37,514 nucleotides of DNA from an uncultured Verrucomicrobiae bacterium (GTDB taxonomy: Bacteria > Verrucomicrobiota > Verrucomicrobiia > Verrucomicrobiales > Akkermansiaceae), in assembly GCA_937957985.1 (NCBI GenBank), contig CALGOH010000027.1:1-37514 (forward strand). Direction: 5' to 3'. Each line of letters begins with the position of its first letter. The first letter of the stretch is position 1. Below, one piece after another: positions 37,469 through 37,514 of this stretch. The position numbers and the translations under genes are program-made. The notes under the pieces are model-generated. The model worked only from the letters and a program-made list of their open reading frames with translations, made no database searches and had not been told where the DNA came from.

Positions 37469-37514
37469 AGATCGGAAGAGCGTCGTGTAGGGAAAGAGTG
37501 TAGATCTCGGTGGT
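37469..37514. other. Illumina TruSeq universal adapter read-through (artefact)
   Basis: AGATCGGAAGAGCGTCGTGT starting at 37469, followed by AGGGAAAGAGTG and TAGATCTCGGTGGT, matches the reverse complement of the TruSeq universal adapter without mismatch as far as the window goes. This is not genomic DNA. Any frame crossing 37469 (for example toward the antitoxin start) is false. Confidence 0.97.

Noticed and set aside
1..37514. CRISPR array
   Set aside because: No regularly spaced direct repeats with unique spacers; the tandem units are 7-14 nt and have no spacers.
1..37514. tRNA or rRNA genes
   Set aside because: No cloverleaf with the T-loop GTTCGA consensus in place and no rRNA-like stretches were found by reading both strands.

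Overview
What the window suggests. This is GC-rich bacterial DNA whose gene content points to the Verrucomicrobiota (PVC group). The clues are a secreted FGly-type sulfatase, a secreted SGNH acetylesterase, an SLA1-homology-domain hydrolase, a PEP-CTERM protein, a secreted PQQ-like beta-propeller, and many short intergenic tandem or palindromic repeats. Taxonomy is inferred from family content only. The last 46 bases match the Illumina TruSeq universal adapter, so the window is the end of an assembled contig and genomic sequence stops near 37468.

Layout. 1-9.4 kb is mainly an envelope and secretome region: esterase (cut by the left edge), sulfatase, SHD1-hydrolase, transglutaminase-like protein, membrane protein, double-META protein, beta-propeller, membrane protein and PEP-CTERM protein. 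A 470-bp fold-back element (1872-2345) lies between the sulfatase and the SHD1 gene. 9.4-14.3 kb is an accessory and decaying stretch. It holds hypothetical genes, a frameshifted REP-associated transposase (RAYT) remnant, an AT-richer MORN/YwqK-like gene, an orphan HigA with a palindromic operator, a broken kinase-like gene, and REP/REPIN palindromes. 14.3-24.7 kb is more conserved housekeeping: mutS, a cytochrome b562-like gene, dinB, a NUDIX hydrolase, an M3 oligopeptidase, gmk-coaC, and a PAS-PAS-SpoIIE phosphatase. Tandem repeats of 7, 8 and 14 nt sit between these genes and, in mutS, inside the coding sequence.

24.8-31.6 kb holds a secreted LamG-like protein, a 218-bp inverted-repeat element whose tips supply the TAG stops of both flanking genes, a lipoprotein, and a tightly overlapping methyltransferase - endonuclease-like - pyroglutamyl peptidase block preceded by an HxlR regulator. 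The regulator is divergent from a DinB-like (metal-binding) gene. 31.8-37.4 kb is one minus-strand run: partial VapB-like antitoxin, VapC PIN toxin, broken DNA-binding-like ORF, Upf1-like helicase, NERD-like/UvrD helicase and rlmN. It is linked by GTGA, CTGA and TGATG junctions.

How the genes relate. MutS and DinB both end in QLDLF-type sliding-clamp motifs and form a small repair group. gmk and coaC are translationally coupled. The strongest new signals are the repeat biology (REPIN plus RAYT remnant, tandem repeats translated inside MutS, and a fold-back element that makes stop codons) and two compact accessory blocks: restriction-modification with a peptidase, and toxin-antitoxin with two helicases. 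Several promoters place a TTGACA/TTGACC box about 35-39 nt before the start codon, which suggests leaderless transcripts.
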